A stretch of DNA of 64,000 nucleotides from Takifugu bimaculatus. Lineage: Eukaryota > Chordata > Actinopteri > Tetraodontiformes > Tetraodontidae. Numbering within the stretch: the first letter of the stretch is position 1; each line of letters begins with the position of its first letter. The stretch is taken from assembly GCA_004026145.2 (NCBI GenBank), contig CP034984.1, forward strand, positions 13,868,088-13,932,087, written 5' to 3'. A program made the translations under genes and the position numbers. Below, piece by piece: positions 54,201-64,000 of this stretch. The notes under the pieces are model-generated. The model ran no database searches, had not been told where the DNA came from, and saw nothing but the letters and a program-made list of their open reading frames with translations.

Positions 54201-55070
54201 ATTCATTGATAACCGATATCCGCCCCCTCATCTCATATCGTCCCGTCAGGCCCCCTTAGCTAAAGGAACGCCAGCACTAAACTCACCATTTGTGATGGTT
54301 CCTGCTGCTATTTACTCACAACTTGTGTGGTCTGGTTCCCTCACTGAGGCTTGGATCCAACCAAGATCAGGTTCCATCCTGTGGTGCCATGTAAAAGAAT
54401 CTTCTGCTTCATGATTGGAGGAAACAGAAAGCAGCAGAACAGGCTGATGCAATGCTCTAATTATCAGCAAAACGCTGAATATCCTGCAGCATCGCCTCCA
54501 AAGCTGGGCCTGAAGGGCGGCGATCCAGCCAGGTTTTCTCTCCTACCGGGCAGGACAGAAAGCCCGGCTGGATTCTGACCCTTGTGGACCGGAGTTGGAC
54601 GCAGCTGAACTCCAATCAGGAAATTAGACTTCTGCTTCTTTGGTGATTGGGAGCGTTTTTGATCACAGATATTTTCCCGTTCTAGTTCTTTTTAATTGAC
54701 CCACTCACCTGTGTGTGTGTGTGTGCGTGTGTGTGTGTGTGTGTGTGTGCGTGTGTGTGTGCGCGTGCAGGAGGGACGTCCCGAGCCAGTGGGATGATCC
54801 TTCACTACAAACCGATGGGCTCGCAGGACGTCCAGCAGCTGCGCCTGGAGGCCACGGAGGACAAGAAGGCGGCGTCGCTGTGGCTGGCCGCCATGCACAA
54901 GGTAGACACACCTGACGGACAGGTAGCATCACCGCTAGCCTGACGTTAGCGTGAGGCCGAGCAGGGCACTGTGGCGCCCCCTGCAGGGCGTCCGCCGTCC
55001 TACTGGGGCAAACATTAACTCGTCTTTCTCTCAGGCTGCCAAACTGCTGTACGAGTCGCGGGACCAGTGA
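51291..55070 (+). CDS. zfyve21: Zinc finger FYVE domain-containing protein 21 (ZFYVE21), complete
   Basis: Eight exons: 51291-51416, 52377-52427, 52989-53157, 53224-53299, 53629-53720, 53989-54036, 54771-54901 and 55035-55070 (TGA), giving 242 residues in one frame. The start MSSVPDGKKLVRSPSGLRMV matches the family N-terminus. The FYVE domain has WVPD at 37-40, C43/C46, RKHHCRRCGRCFC (58-70 region) and closing QCAEC. It binds phosphatidylinositol 3-phosphate on endosomes; ZFYVE21 is reported to regulate focal adhesion turnover and endosomal Akt signalling. The C-terminal half is a PH-like domain (TMTCRLSTNHRYLFLDG, ending AAKLLYESRDQ). Exon 53989-54036 (ESDVHTYTSLLDSHGE) corresponds to the alternatively used insert of mammalian isoforms. 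The acceptor before 53224 is AAG, weaker than usual, and the acceptor before 54771 lies directly behind a GT repeat. Confidence 0.96.
54713..54769. repeat. (GT)n repeat abutting a zfyve21 acceptor
   Basis: About 55 bp of GT/GC repeat that runs straight into the 3' splice site GCGCGTGCAG at 54761-54770; there is no separate polypyrimidine tract. Confidence 0.95.
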
Positions 55071-56103
55071 GGCTCCGCCCCCACAGCAGCACCCAAGTGT
55101 TCGGCGCCCCGTCCCGGCGGGTCGCCACCTCTGATTCGGACTCTTCGCCGGCTCTCGGTACCAGACGTCTTCATGGTGGATTACCTCTGTCGCCACTGTC
55201 ATGTTTACCACAGATGGGAGGACTCTTCTTATTTTTTTACATCCCTCCGTCATTTTAATGATAAACTCCCAAAAAAAATCAGCATTTCGGACTCTTTGAT
55301 GTTCCCACGTTTGTACGTTTGTGTTGAGCCCAGTTGTGCGACACTTTTGTATTTTCACACGGGGGGGCCTCCTGAACCCCCGAGGCCCGTTTCTATGGCG
55401 ACGGTTTTATACAATATTCCCTGAGGAATTTTTAAGGCGGTAGCTGAAATAGTTTTAAAGCTTTTATTTTCATATTTTCCCCTTCAACTTCCTGCTGTGG
55501 TGACGTGTTTCTTTTTTACTGTGTAATTAGTTTTTAACTTTCTGCTTTAAGTATTTTCAGATTTGGAGACTTCGGAGTCTCGTCGACGCATAAATAAATG
55601 CTTTAATGTGCTTCCACGTATTGGGAGTTTTGTATCCGCCCTTCTGGTAACTCGTCAACACGTGCGCGGACGTCCACAGCTACAGATATACGAAGGGTCG
55701 TTTCATAACGTCAGTGAGCAGGAATTCCCAAAACGAAACATTTTTCCGACAGGTGAAGGTGATTCTTCCACCGTTGGTCAGGAAGTGGAGCCGCAGGTGA
55801 ATCACAGGCTGTTTGCTCCGCTGATGCTTTCCTCACGTCTTCCTTTTCTTCTAAACTTGAATGAAATGAGAAGTTCCAACTTAAAAAACTCACTTCTGTT
55901 TGCATCGAACAGTAAAATCACGTTTCACTCCTCCTCGTGATGATGTGATGATGATTATTTCCTCTGTTCTACATTTAAAACGTGCGTTAGTTCTTTATCA
56001 CCCCGTCAGCGTTTGTACCTGCACTTTATTGCTGACTGGTTTTATTTCTTTCTCTTCTGTTTTATTGCAACAAACCTAGTGGGTTTATTCTGTTCTCAAT
56101 AAA
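55071..56103 (+). other. zfyve21 3' UTR with poly(A) signal
   Basis: AT-rich trailer after the stop with no further coding. AATAAA at 56098-56103 (TCTCAATAAACTTACC) is the best cleavage signal; if used, the 3' UTR is about 1.05 kb. Confidence 0.5.
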
Positions 56104-56332
56104 CTTACCTGTTTATACAGTTATTGTGTTACGTGTGTCATTAATTATTATCATTTGTTTCTCTAAATGTTGAAGCCCTGTCAAAATAAATAATTAGAAA
56201 AGTCAAACACCGATTTTAGAAGTCTTTAAATCGATGTTGTAATAACGTGCATGTTAAATAATCCCCAAAAAATGTTACAAAAGAAACATGGAGAGGGAAA
56301 AAGACGCTGTTACTCTGGAGTTGCGCAGCAGT

Positions 56333-56352
56333 GGCTCATGGGAAATGTAGTT
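56333..56352 (-). promoter_or_regulatory. ZNF143-like site (minus strand)
   Basis: Read on the minus strand, AACTACATTTCCCATGAGCC resembles the ACTACATTTCCCAGAATGC core of ZNF143 sites. It lies about 165 bp from a consensus CRE. Confidence 0.35.
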
Positions 56353-56496
56353 CTTTAGCTGCTGACAATTATTCATTCACTTTGCTTTTTTAATGTATAT
56401 ATATTTATGTAAGTATATCCCACATTCGTATATCTGGAATGTAAAGTATGTAAAGACACACTTAATTAGTTAAAAGATACAAAAACAACGTTTTGG

Positions 56497-56545
56497 GGTG
56501 CACATTTCCGGCTAATGACGTCAGCGGAAGCTTTGCTGTCAACAG
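56497..56545 (+). promoter_or_regulatory. CRE plus ETS motif next to a splice donor
   Basis: A perfect palindromic CRE TGACGTCA (56516-56523) is followed by an ETS core GCGGAAG and, 15 bp later, by a donor-like AACAG|GTAAAT (exon end 56545). This could be a core promoter with a tiny non-coding first exon, perhaps for brf1. No transcript support. Confidence 0.3.
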
Positions 56546-56979
56546 GTAAATTCATTTGTTACCTGTTACTGAATCTGAGTATCACCTGTATCCATGATCC
56601 ATCTCTGGACGTTTAAACACATATTAGCATTGTGCGGAGGCAGTTTTGTAGCAAATGAAGAAACCTAGAGAATTATATTTAAAGGTTATATTTTATTTTT
56701 TCCTAATAGAATCATTTATTTAATAAAACATTCATGTTTATACGGTGGAGCCAGAAGGGCTGGGCAATTGTCACAAATGCTTTATTAATTCAATGTAAAA
56801 AGTTAAATTTCCCCTCCTACAAGTGTCTCAACATATTTGTTGCTGTCTGAATGGTCAAAACATTAAAAAATGGAAGTTTTAACTTTAATTTCACCTGATT
56901 AATTCGACTAACACCAACTAATCTACGTTCTATCTTCTATTATATATTTCCTATATTTCCACTGTTGCTTGTTGGGGTC

Positions 56980-57060
56980 AGGCCCTGAATTCTGTAAAGC
57001 ACCTAGAAACTATTTTGATTGTAACAGACGCTATATAAATAAAGATTGATTGGTTAATTG
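56980..57060 (+). mobile_element. 3' tail of an L2-type LINE or related SINE
   Basis: GTAAAGCACCTAGAAACT followed by CGCTATATAAATAAAGATTG and an ATTGATTG-like tail resembles the 3' ends of fish L2/Maui-type retroposons, which commonly end GCGCTATATAAATAAA plus a short ATTGA repeat. Only the tail is recognised. Confidence 0.4.
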
Positions 57061-57240
57061 ATCAATTGAATTAAACGTCTAATTACAAAATCACTGATAG
57101 AAACCTCTCAAATAAGGGGGTGAAACGCATTTATTATTCACAGTTAAATCCTAATAGTTTTGAAGCACAGCTAAGTTTAGAACATTTAAACATCAAAGTT
57201 TCACTGGCATTTATTTAGACATCCCATAATGTTTACAGGA

Positions 57241-57700
57241 GAGATTTAAACGAGCCGCTCGTTGTGCAGGGCCGCCCCCCAACTCCGCTCTCACTTGGTA
57301 TCGTCCGTGTGTGCTGGAGCACATGTGGGTGCGTGTTGTGTTCAGGTTTGCGGGGATAAACGCAACGTTTGACCGGCCGATCGCGTCATTTCTGCGGCGT
57401 CAGCGCGCCGAACCTCCGCTGGAGCTGGACCTGGACCTGGACGGAACCTCAGACGCCACAAAAGGAGTTTTTCTGTCTTTTAAACCGCAACAATCGGCGG
57501 GACGGCGCGGGAGGAGGCTGCGAACCGGACTGTTGGACACAGGTGTGAAGGTATGAGCCGCACGCGCTGACTTTGCACGTGTGCGTTAAAGAGCAGGCAG
57601 CAGCGCGTGACTGAGTCCAGATGAGAGGGGCCGGCTGGTGCCGGCGGCTGCTAGCATCGTTAGCTGTCAGTAGCTCCATGTGAGCGCGGCTCCGCCTCAA
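57241..57700 (+). promoter_or_regulatory. CpG-rich region, likely brf1 promoter and 5'UTR exon
   Basis: A CpG-dense segment ends an apparent exon at 57550 with a donor GTGAAG|GTATGA. A matching acceptor (ACCAAACCCCAG, ending 58760) lies 45 bp before the brf1 ATG. A spliced 5' UTR with an intron holding the 22-bp minisatellite is the natural model. The 81-codon open frame here has no family resemblance. Confidence 0.4.
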
Positions 57701-57881
57701 TAAACATCATTTACAGCGAAAAACCGAGGCGAGAAAAAGGACGAAACTGTGGAGGCGGTTGGATGTTGCACGTTCGCCGTTCGCAGCGTGTTGATGAGCT
57801 TCATTCGCTGTGGAGACGCGGTTAGCCGCCGGTGCTAGGTAGCCTGTGCCACGTTAGCAGCCTCGGAACTCCAGTCAGCTG

Positions 57882-58257
57882 GCGGATACTCGGGTACTTT
57901 AGTGCGGATACTCGGGTACTTTAGTGCGGATACTCGGGTACTTTAGTGCGGATACTCGGGTACTTTAGTGCGGATACTCGGGTACTTTAGTGCGGATACT
58001 CGGGTACTTTAGTGCTGATACTCGGGTACTTTGGTGCGGGTACTCGGGTACTTTAGTGCGGATACTCGGGTACTTTAGTGCGGATACTCGGGTACTTTAG
58101 TGCGGGTACTCGGGTACTTTAGTGCGGATACTCGGGTACTTTAGTGCGGGTACTCGGACACTTTAGTGCGGGTACTCGGGTACTTTAGTGCGGGTACTCG
58201 GGTACTTTAGTGCGGATACTCGGGTACTTTAGTGCGGATACTCGGGTACTTTAGTGC
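57882..58257. repeat. 22-bp minisatellite, about 17 copies
   Basis: Unit starts GCGGATACTCGGGTACTTTA and ends GT. Variants are GGGTAC for GGATAC, TGATAC, and one GGACAC. ACTCGGGTACT recurs in every copy. It ends about 550 bp upstream of the brf1 start codon. Confidence 0.96.
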
Positions 58258-58805
58258 AGCCGTCACGTACTCGAGTGTTCTTGTTTCACAGCATTGGGAG
58301 TTTTTCAAATGTCTTTTATTTCTATTTATTCTGCAGAAGAGCGGTTATTGATGTGTTGTTAAAAGCACCTTAAACACAATCACATATAATGAAATAACTC
58401 TTAGATGATCTCATTTGAGGGGGAAAAAAAACAAAACTCTGCTCAATTACTTCCGAACATTTGCAATAATAAATTAATTGGTGTTATTTTTCATGTAAAA
58501 GTACAACTTTGAGTGTAAATAATTGACTTTTGAAGACAGGAGGACATTAAAACCTCTCAATAAACCCTTGGGAACGACTGAAGTCGGTCCAAAAGGTCTA
58601 AAGAAGTTTTGTCAGGGCTGGAATTTTGTTGTTTGACCTTTGACCTCCAGCATCTCATTTCATCCTCCGGTCGGAGCAACTTTTTACGTCAACGTTGAAT
58701 GAATGAAAACATGGTCGTTATTGCCACTGAAGCAGGTTGAAGAGTGTCACCAAACCCCAGGAAGAGCTCACGCCGTTATTTCCCATCAGGCTTTGAGGCG
58801 GCGCC

Positions 58806-60615
58806 ATGAGCCCCGGCGTGTGTAAGAACTGCGGCTGCACGGACATCGATGTGGACCACGCCCGCGGCGATGCCGTCTGCATGGGCTGCGGCTCCGTCCT
58901 GGAGGACAACGTCATCGTGTCCGAGGTGGAGTTTGTTGAGACGGGAGGCGGAGGGTCGCACGCCGTCGGGCGCTTCGTATCCGCTGAAGGTGCTTAAAAA
59001 CCTTTCTTTTCTTTAAAATGTTGTTTGGGTCTTTGTGCAGGTCAACAAAACTTTATTGACCAATTAAACTGCCATCATTTTCTTCAGTTTTCCAGCATTT
59101 TACTGTTTTGTACATTTTTAAATGATTCAATTTTATGTGGACAAGTTGAAACTTTCAGAGCAATCAGCTGAGCCTGATGTCTTTCGTGACCTTTATTGAT
59201 CTATTAATTGATTTGAATTGAATTTGTCAACTTGGAATACGTCTTAAAGCTGACCTTTGACCTTTTCACGCACTGCCCTGACACACCTAATTTCTTACAT
59301 TGGTTGTTCATAAAACAGAGCTCAAAAGATTTCAAAAACAAAACCTGTTTATCCTGTAATCTGAGCAAATGTTATTTTAAGAGTGTAAACCTGAGACTCA
59401 CCAGGAGGGTCAGTCTGTCGTTTATGTTCATCTCCTGACCTTTGACCCCCACGCTGCAGCATTCCAGGTGTAGTTCCCACAGGTGTTCGCTAGATGGCGC
59501 AGTTGCACAAGATTTGAGTGTGTCGTCAGGTTTAATCGAGTATTGATCGTGTTTTAATTTGTTTTATCCTCATCAGTTTCCCCCCCTCAAGAAATACAGA
59601 AGTATTAAAATAATGTCATAACCTGTTTTGTATTTGGACAAAAAAGTAGACAAAACCACATAATTTAACCAAATAAATGAAATAAAAGCAAATATTGTAA
59701 ATGATAATGAATGTTTCTGTTCATGTCTTTTACAGGTCAACAATAATAGATTTATTATTTAGAATTAAATGTCCAAACTACATTTTCTGGGTATATTTTT
59801 TTATAGAATTTAAACGACTATTCAACCGTGCAGATATTTACATTTTAATATTAAATCCTGACAATCAAGACACGACGAGGGCAACGACTCATCTATGAAA
59901 CTGTTCTGCCTCTCTCCAGGAGGGGGCGCTCTCATGACGTTCGGTGATTCTCACCTGGGCGGCATCGGGAGGGAGTCCAGGGCTCAGACGCTGGCCAGAG
60001 GTGAGTGACCAGCAGGGGGCGCCGTTTAAACCGCAGGTTAGAGATGAGGAAGAGGAGGATGAGGAAGGTGAGGATGTTGGTGTGACTCTTCAGGTGTTTT
60101 TCTCTTCACTCACTTTAATCTTGTCAAGGGCGCTCGTCAAATCCCCACCTGGGAACGCGTCTGTACTCAAACCTCACCTGACAGACGAGTAATTAAAGGC
60201 TTCGCGGCTGTTTTTCATGTTTGCGCCGACCTGTTTTATCACGTTGTGATCAGAGGGCCGTTATTACCCCGCCCGCCGCCACCGCCCCGGCCAACAGAAC
60301 TCAGGATTAGAACGTCTGTTTTTGATGTCGGGGCCGATCAAAGCAGTCGAGGATGCTAAAGATCAAACAGCAAATCGCATTTATTGGCTGAAAGGTCTTT
60401 TTTTCCCTATTTTTGTCACACCGCCCCCTGCTGTTGGGAAGCGGAACTGCAGCGTAAACATCAGTTTAAAAGCTCTTAAAATCACCACTGAGCAAAAATC
60501 TGACTCTGCTGTTCAAACGGAACAAAAAGTGGCAGCAAGGAAGCGAACTGACGGTTTGGTCTGAGCAACCAGCAAAACCAGCAGCTGGTTACCACGACGA
60601 CTGGCGTCTGCTCTG

Positions 60616-60661
<46 letters not shown>

Positions 60662-61354
60662 TGGTTAACGTGACGTGGCGGCGATCATTTCACTGGGGTA
60701 ATTGTTTAAATATACTGTATGTTGCCGTGGCGACATTCCTGAGGTGAATCTTTGCCGTCTCCTCGGATTTTTCTTCTCTTTGATGTTCTTCTTTCGTCTC
60801 CACGCAGAGACCTTCCCTGGCGGCCATCGCCCCCGTCTGACCACACACTGACTCATGCCAGTGAGGCGTAGCCCCGCCTCCATCCGGCGGCCCTCCAGGG
60901 GGCGCCGCGGCGTGGGCGTGATGACGGGGGTTTTACTGTCGCTCTGGGGAGGATAGAGGTGAATCACCAAGGCTGAGCCGGTGATTCACGTCTATCTGGA
61001 GCCACAGCTGTCGAACCTGATCTGGGGTCAGAGGTCGTCTCGTTGCCGTCGGTTTCTCTGAGCTTTAGAGAAGCTCCAGAGACATTTGTGGACGTCCCAG
61101 ATTCTGTTGGAACCGTGTCCGCGGTCGCCTTTCCTGTGGCGCCGGAGGCAGGTGAAGGGCGTCCGCAGCTCCGCGTCTGTCCTACTTCGGTACGAACGAG
61201 GGCGGCGGAAGCTGCCGTCCGTCACGGTCACAGCAGGGTCACGTGTTCAGGTGTGCACGGCAGGAAGTTGGGAGCGTCCGTCACGTGGGACGTCCTGGTT
61301 CACGTTGTCCTTAAAGTGTCATCGTTCTGATGATCAATGTGAGCAACCCAGGCG

Positions 61355-61435
<81 letters not shown>

Positions 61436-61773
61436 GAGGAAACTCTTGGTTACCTTGTTGAGTCAGAGTCCGCATGTAAAACGTGTCTATTCTTGTGAGG
61501 ACCCCTAATGACGTAAAAGAAGTGTAATGGTTACAGACCATAATGACGTCGTCATGGCTACACGATGCCGTCGAACCATTACAGGGTGAAGGGGAGGGCC
61601 TACTTTGCTGCCTTGCGTCATCTGTGTTTCATGACAGGAAGTTGTCTTTAAGAGGTGTTAATTTCTGACCACGCCCACTGTGCTGTTGGCCACACCCACC
61701 CACAGTCAGGTCCACCAAAGATTATGTGAGGAAGAACGAAGCAAGTTTACCTGTTGCTCCAGGTGTACGTGTT

Positions 61774-61812
<39 letters not shown>

Positions 61813-61853
61813 TCTGTGTGTGTGTGTGTGTCTCTGTGTGTGTGTGTGTGTGT

Positions 61854-61888
<35 letters not shown>

Positions 61889-61929
61889 TCTGTGTGTGTG
61901 TGTGTGTGTGTCTCTGTGTGTGTGTGTGT

Positions 61930-62005
<76 letters not shown>

Positions 62006-63076
62006 CCAAGAACAACATCAACACTCTGGGCCTCCAGCTGCAGATGAACAGACACTGTCTGGACACGGCCTTCAACTTCTACAAGATGGCGCTGGCCAAG
62101 CACCTGACGCGGGGCCACAGGTGCGCGCACGTGGCCGCCGCCTGCATCTACATGGTGTGTCGCACCGAGGGGACGCCGCGTATCCTTGCTGCTCTGCTGC
62201 CTTTGTTAAACTTTTGAGACGCTCGGTCTCACAATCGGCTGTTTATGGGTCATTGACGACCTTCATCATCATCATCATCATTGAGGTTGTTGCTGCTTCA
62301 CCTCTGAGGAACTTCCTGTCACACAAAGAGAAGTGTGTGTGTCCCTTCCTCCCTCCCTCCCTCCCTCTCTACCCTTCCTCCCTCTCTACCTTCCCTCCTT
62401 CCTTCCTTCCCCCCTCCCTCCCTACTTTCCTACCTCCCTTTTTACCCTCCCTCCCTTCCCCTCTCTCTACCCTCCCTCCTTCCTTCCTTCCTTCCTCCCT
62501 CTCTACCCTCCCTCCCTCCTTTCTTCCTTCCCCCCTCCCTCCCTACTTTCCTACCTCCCTTTTTACCCTCCCTCCCTTCCCCTCTCTCTACCCTCCCTCC
62601 TTCCTTCCTTCCTCCCTCACTCTCTACCCTCCGTCCCTTCCTCTCTACCTCCCTCCCTCCTTCCTTCCTCCCCCCTCCCTCTCTACCCTCCCTCCCTCCC
62701 TCTCTACCCTTCCCCCCTCCCTCCCTACTTTCCTCCCTCCCTCTCTACCCTCCCTCTCTACCCTCCTTCCCCCCCTTCCTTCCCCCCTCCCTACTTTCCT
62801 GCCTTGTTGAACATCTGTGGGAGCTGATGGAGGATCCTGCTGTTGTTCCTGAGCAGAGCTGGAAAGTGTTGAATGTTTCCACCCCCTGCTGTGAGGACAC
62901 GTGAGGACGGGTCTGATCCTCGGTCCAGATGCTGTGTGACCCGGTGAACAGAGCGGCTCACCTTGGAGGCAGGCGTGGGCATCACCATAGCGACCAGCGA
63001 GGGTCCGACCGCCGATGTTTCGTGGCCTTAACTGCTGTTTCCAGACATGTTGCTGGACCTGAGCGACGTCCTACAG
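58806..63076 (+). CDS. brf1: BRF1, RNA polymerase III initiation factor subunit: 5' part
   Basis: Four coding exons: 58806-58989, 59920-60000, 62006-62179 and 63045-63076, giving 157 residues and ending in phase 0. The start MSPGVCKNCGCTDIDVDHAR carries the TFIIB-type zinc ribbon (Cys 6, 9, 25, 28), followed by GSVLEDNVIVSEVEFVE. It continues ESRAQTLAR and then the first cyclin repeat from about residue 90 (INTLGLQLQMNRHCLDTAFN, MALAKHLTRGH, AACIYMVCRTEGTPHMLLDL). The zinc ribbon contacts Pol III and the cyclin repeats contact TBP-DNA. The next exon (VNVYVLGKTFL-like, about 24 residues) is not in the remaining 924 bp, and the continuation from the following exon is at 3260-23983. ATG choice is supported by GGCGGCGCCATGA context and by alignment to the family start. 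Exon 62006 has an acceptor directly behind a 220-bp GT repeat. Confidence 0.95.
60620..60659. repeat. (GT)20 microsatellite
   Basis: Perfect run in a brf1 intron. Confidence 0.96.
61357..61434. repeat. (GT)38 microsatellite
   Basis: Nearly perfect 77-bp run in the same brf1 intron, about 570 bp before exon 62006. Confidence 0.97.
61780..62002. repeat. (TG)n/TCTC compound repeat abutting a brf1 acceptor
   Basis: About 220 bp of TG with TCTC breaks; the last 70 bp are pure TG and run straight into the acceptor TGTGTGCAG at 61997-62005. Confidence 0.97.
62341..62802. repeat. CCCT/CCTT polypyrimidine tract with higher-order repeat
   Basis: About 460 bp of CTTCCTTCC/CCCTCCC/CTCTCTACC. A block of about 120 bp (with CTACTTTCCTACCTCC) occurs twice, near 62405 and near 62530. 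It lies between brf1 exons 62006-62179 and 63045-63076. The 342-codon open frame here is an artefact. Confidence 0.95.
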
Positions 63077-64000
63077 GTGGGTCACTTTCACTCCCTCCGT
63101 GTTAAAAATGTTCGTCCCAGCGTCTGAGTGTTGCCATAGAAACGCAGAATCCCCCCCCAGCAATGACGTTAGGGTTCGGTCCAGGTGGGTTACAGCTGCT
63201 CACTGTTGCCTCTTGAGGCGGCACGTGGTATTACAAGAGGGACAAGCTAGTAGCGCCGGTTAGCGTCGTGGTGGATGCGGACTTTAAAACCCTCCATAGT
63301 GAAGACAACTTTCTCTCGACGCCCTGTCGGACGACCTTGCTCGGCGGCGCCGCTCATCCTAATTGGTCTAATTGGACGATGATGACAGAGTCCGTCTTTA
63401 TTGGATTTACTTTAATGATCGGAGCAGCAGCTCCGCCTGGAAACCTTCCAGAGGAATCCCAATTAATCTTTTAAAGTTCTGAAATTCAGCAGAGGCTCAT
63501 TTTTCCCGTCGTGCGCCCGGTTATTTATGGAATTTGTGCGCCAGTTGATGGAGGAGCGCGTTGAGCTGGGGTGTGGCGTTCAGGACCAGCCGTGGGGGGG
63601 GGGGGGGGTTGCTGAGTCACAGCTGGTCTGGGGGTTATTTTTATGCACCCAGCTGTCTCGTGGACCTGCCCCCCACCCTGTCCACTCCCCAGTGTGAGGC
63701 AGGGAGGGTCCGTGGGGGGGTGGGGGTGGGTCATTGAGCCGCCGCTGCTGGGTGGAGACGGATTGTTTGGATGAATGAGCTGCAGATTATTGATGGATCA
63801 ATATGGGCTGTAAATCAGCTGCAAGGGTCACATGGTCAGAATGGCTCAACAACAGGTGGGTTCCCCCCCGCCTCCATCTGTCGGGGGGGGGGGGGACATC
63901 CAAACCCACAGCGCTTGATGTGACCCCCGATTTTAAGAGTGTAAAACTTCAATCTCGTGTCACAGAAGATGATGTAGAACGTTGGAAGGTTTGGTTCGGG
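63077..64000 (+). other. Right edge, brf1 intron
   Basis: No exon is recognised after the donor at 63077. It holds G homopolymers (63594-63608 and 63883-63894 areas) and ordinary intronic DNA. The next brf1 exon is expected beyond the edge. Confidence 0.6.

Larger units (their letters stand above)
56104..58805. other. Intergenic region and 5' flank of brf1
   Basis: No protein exon. It contains promoter-like patches (56333-56352, 56497-56545), an interspersed-repeat tail (56980-57060), a CpG-rich region (57241-57700) and a 22-bp minisatellite (57882-58257). Confidence 0.6.

Noticed and set aside
57311..57556. 81-codon plus-strand frame in the CpG-rich region before brf1
   Set aside because: No recognisable domain; better explained as 5'UTR or promoter.
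61726..62904. Long Val/Cys then Ser/Pro/Leu frames, up to 342 codons
   Set aside because: Readings of GT and CCCT repeats; the true coding here is brf1 exon 62006-62179 in its own frame.

Overview
The window is vertebrate nuclear DNA, almost certainly from a teleost fish and probably a percomorph. The genes have fish-like forms of BTBD6, BRF1, KLC1 and ZFYVE21. Introns are short to medium with GT-AG borders, and there are dozens of long perfect CA/GT microsatellites, GC-rich minisatellites and homopurine/homopyrimidine tracts. No bacterial-type operons, CRISPR arrays or viral genes were seen.

Layout. 1-1071: minus-strand 5' exons of btbd6 (BTB-domain Cul3 adaptor), running off the left edge, with a CpG-rich promoter to about 1760. 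3260-23983: plus-strand 3' part of brf1 (TFIIIB subunit), 13 exons from the second cyclin fold to the stop codon, with repeat-packed introns. 23984-39101: about 15 kb with no recognisable protein gene, mostly micro- and minisatellites. 39102-39201: an assembly gap of exactly 100 N. 39202-49160: klc1 (kinesin light chain 1), entered in the middle of an exon at the gap edge, 14 exons to the stop, one carrying two apparent 1-bp insertions; a 672-bp non-autonomous hAT transposon with a perfect 8-bp target-site duplication sits in one intron. 51291-55070: complete zfyve21 (FYVE-type, 8 exons). 58806-63076: plus-strand first four coding exons of brf1, preceded by a CpG-rich region and a 22-bp minisatellite.

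The main observation is that brf1 is present as two complementary halves in the wrong order. Its N-terminus (zinc ribbon and first cyclin fold) is at the right end and its C-terminus at the left end, both on the plus strand. Reading phases match a single missing exon of about 24 codons. The klc1 fragment begins abruptly at the N gap and its 5' exons are nowhere in the sequence before the gap. The simplest reading is that two contigs were scaffolded in swapped order, the true order being klc1 - zfyve21 - brf1 with btbd6 nested antisense in brf1. A tandem duplication or a real rearrangement is the alternative. In human, KLC1, XRCC3, ZFYVE21 and the BRF1/BTBD6 pair all map to 14q32.33, so the gene content is ancestral synteny; XRCC3 is absent here between klc1 and zfyve21.

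The genes do not form one pathway: BRF1 recruits RNA polymerase III, BTBD6 is a ubiquitin-ligase adaptor, KLC1 is a kinesin-1 cargo adaptor and ZFYVE21 is an endosomal/adhesion protein. I found no convincing new biological system. Points worth a second look are the permuted brf1, two 3' splice sites sitting directly behind long GT repeats, a probable GC-AG intron, two perfect hairpins, and several CRE/ZNF143-like promoter modules not attached to any known exon.
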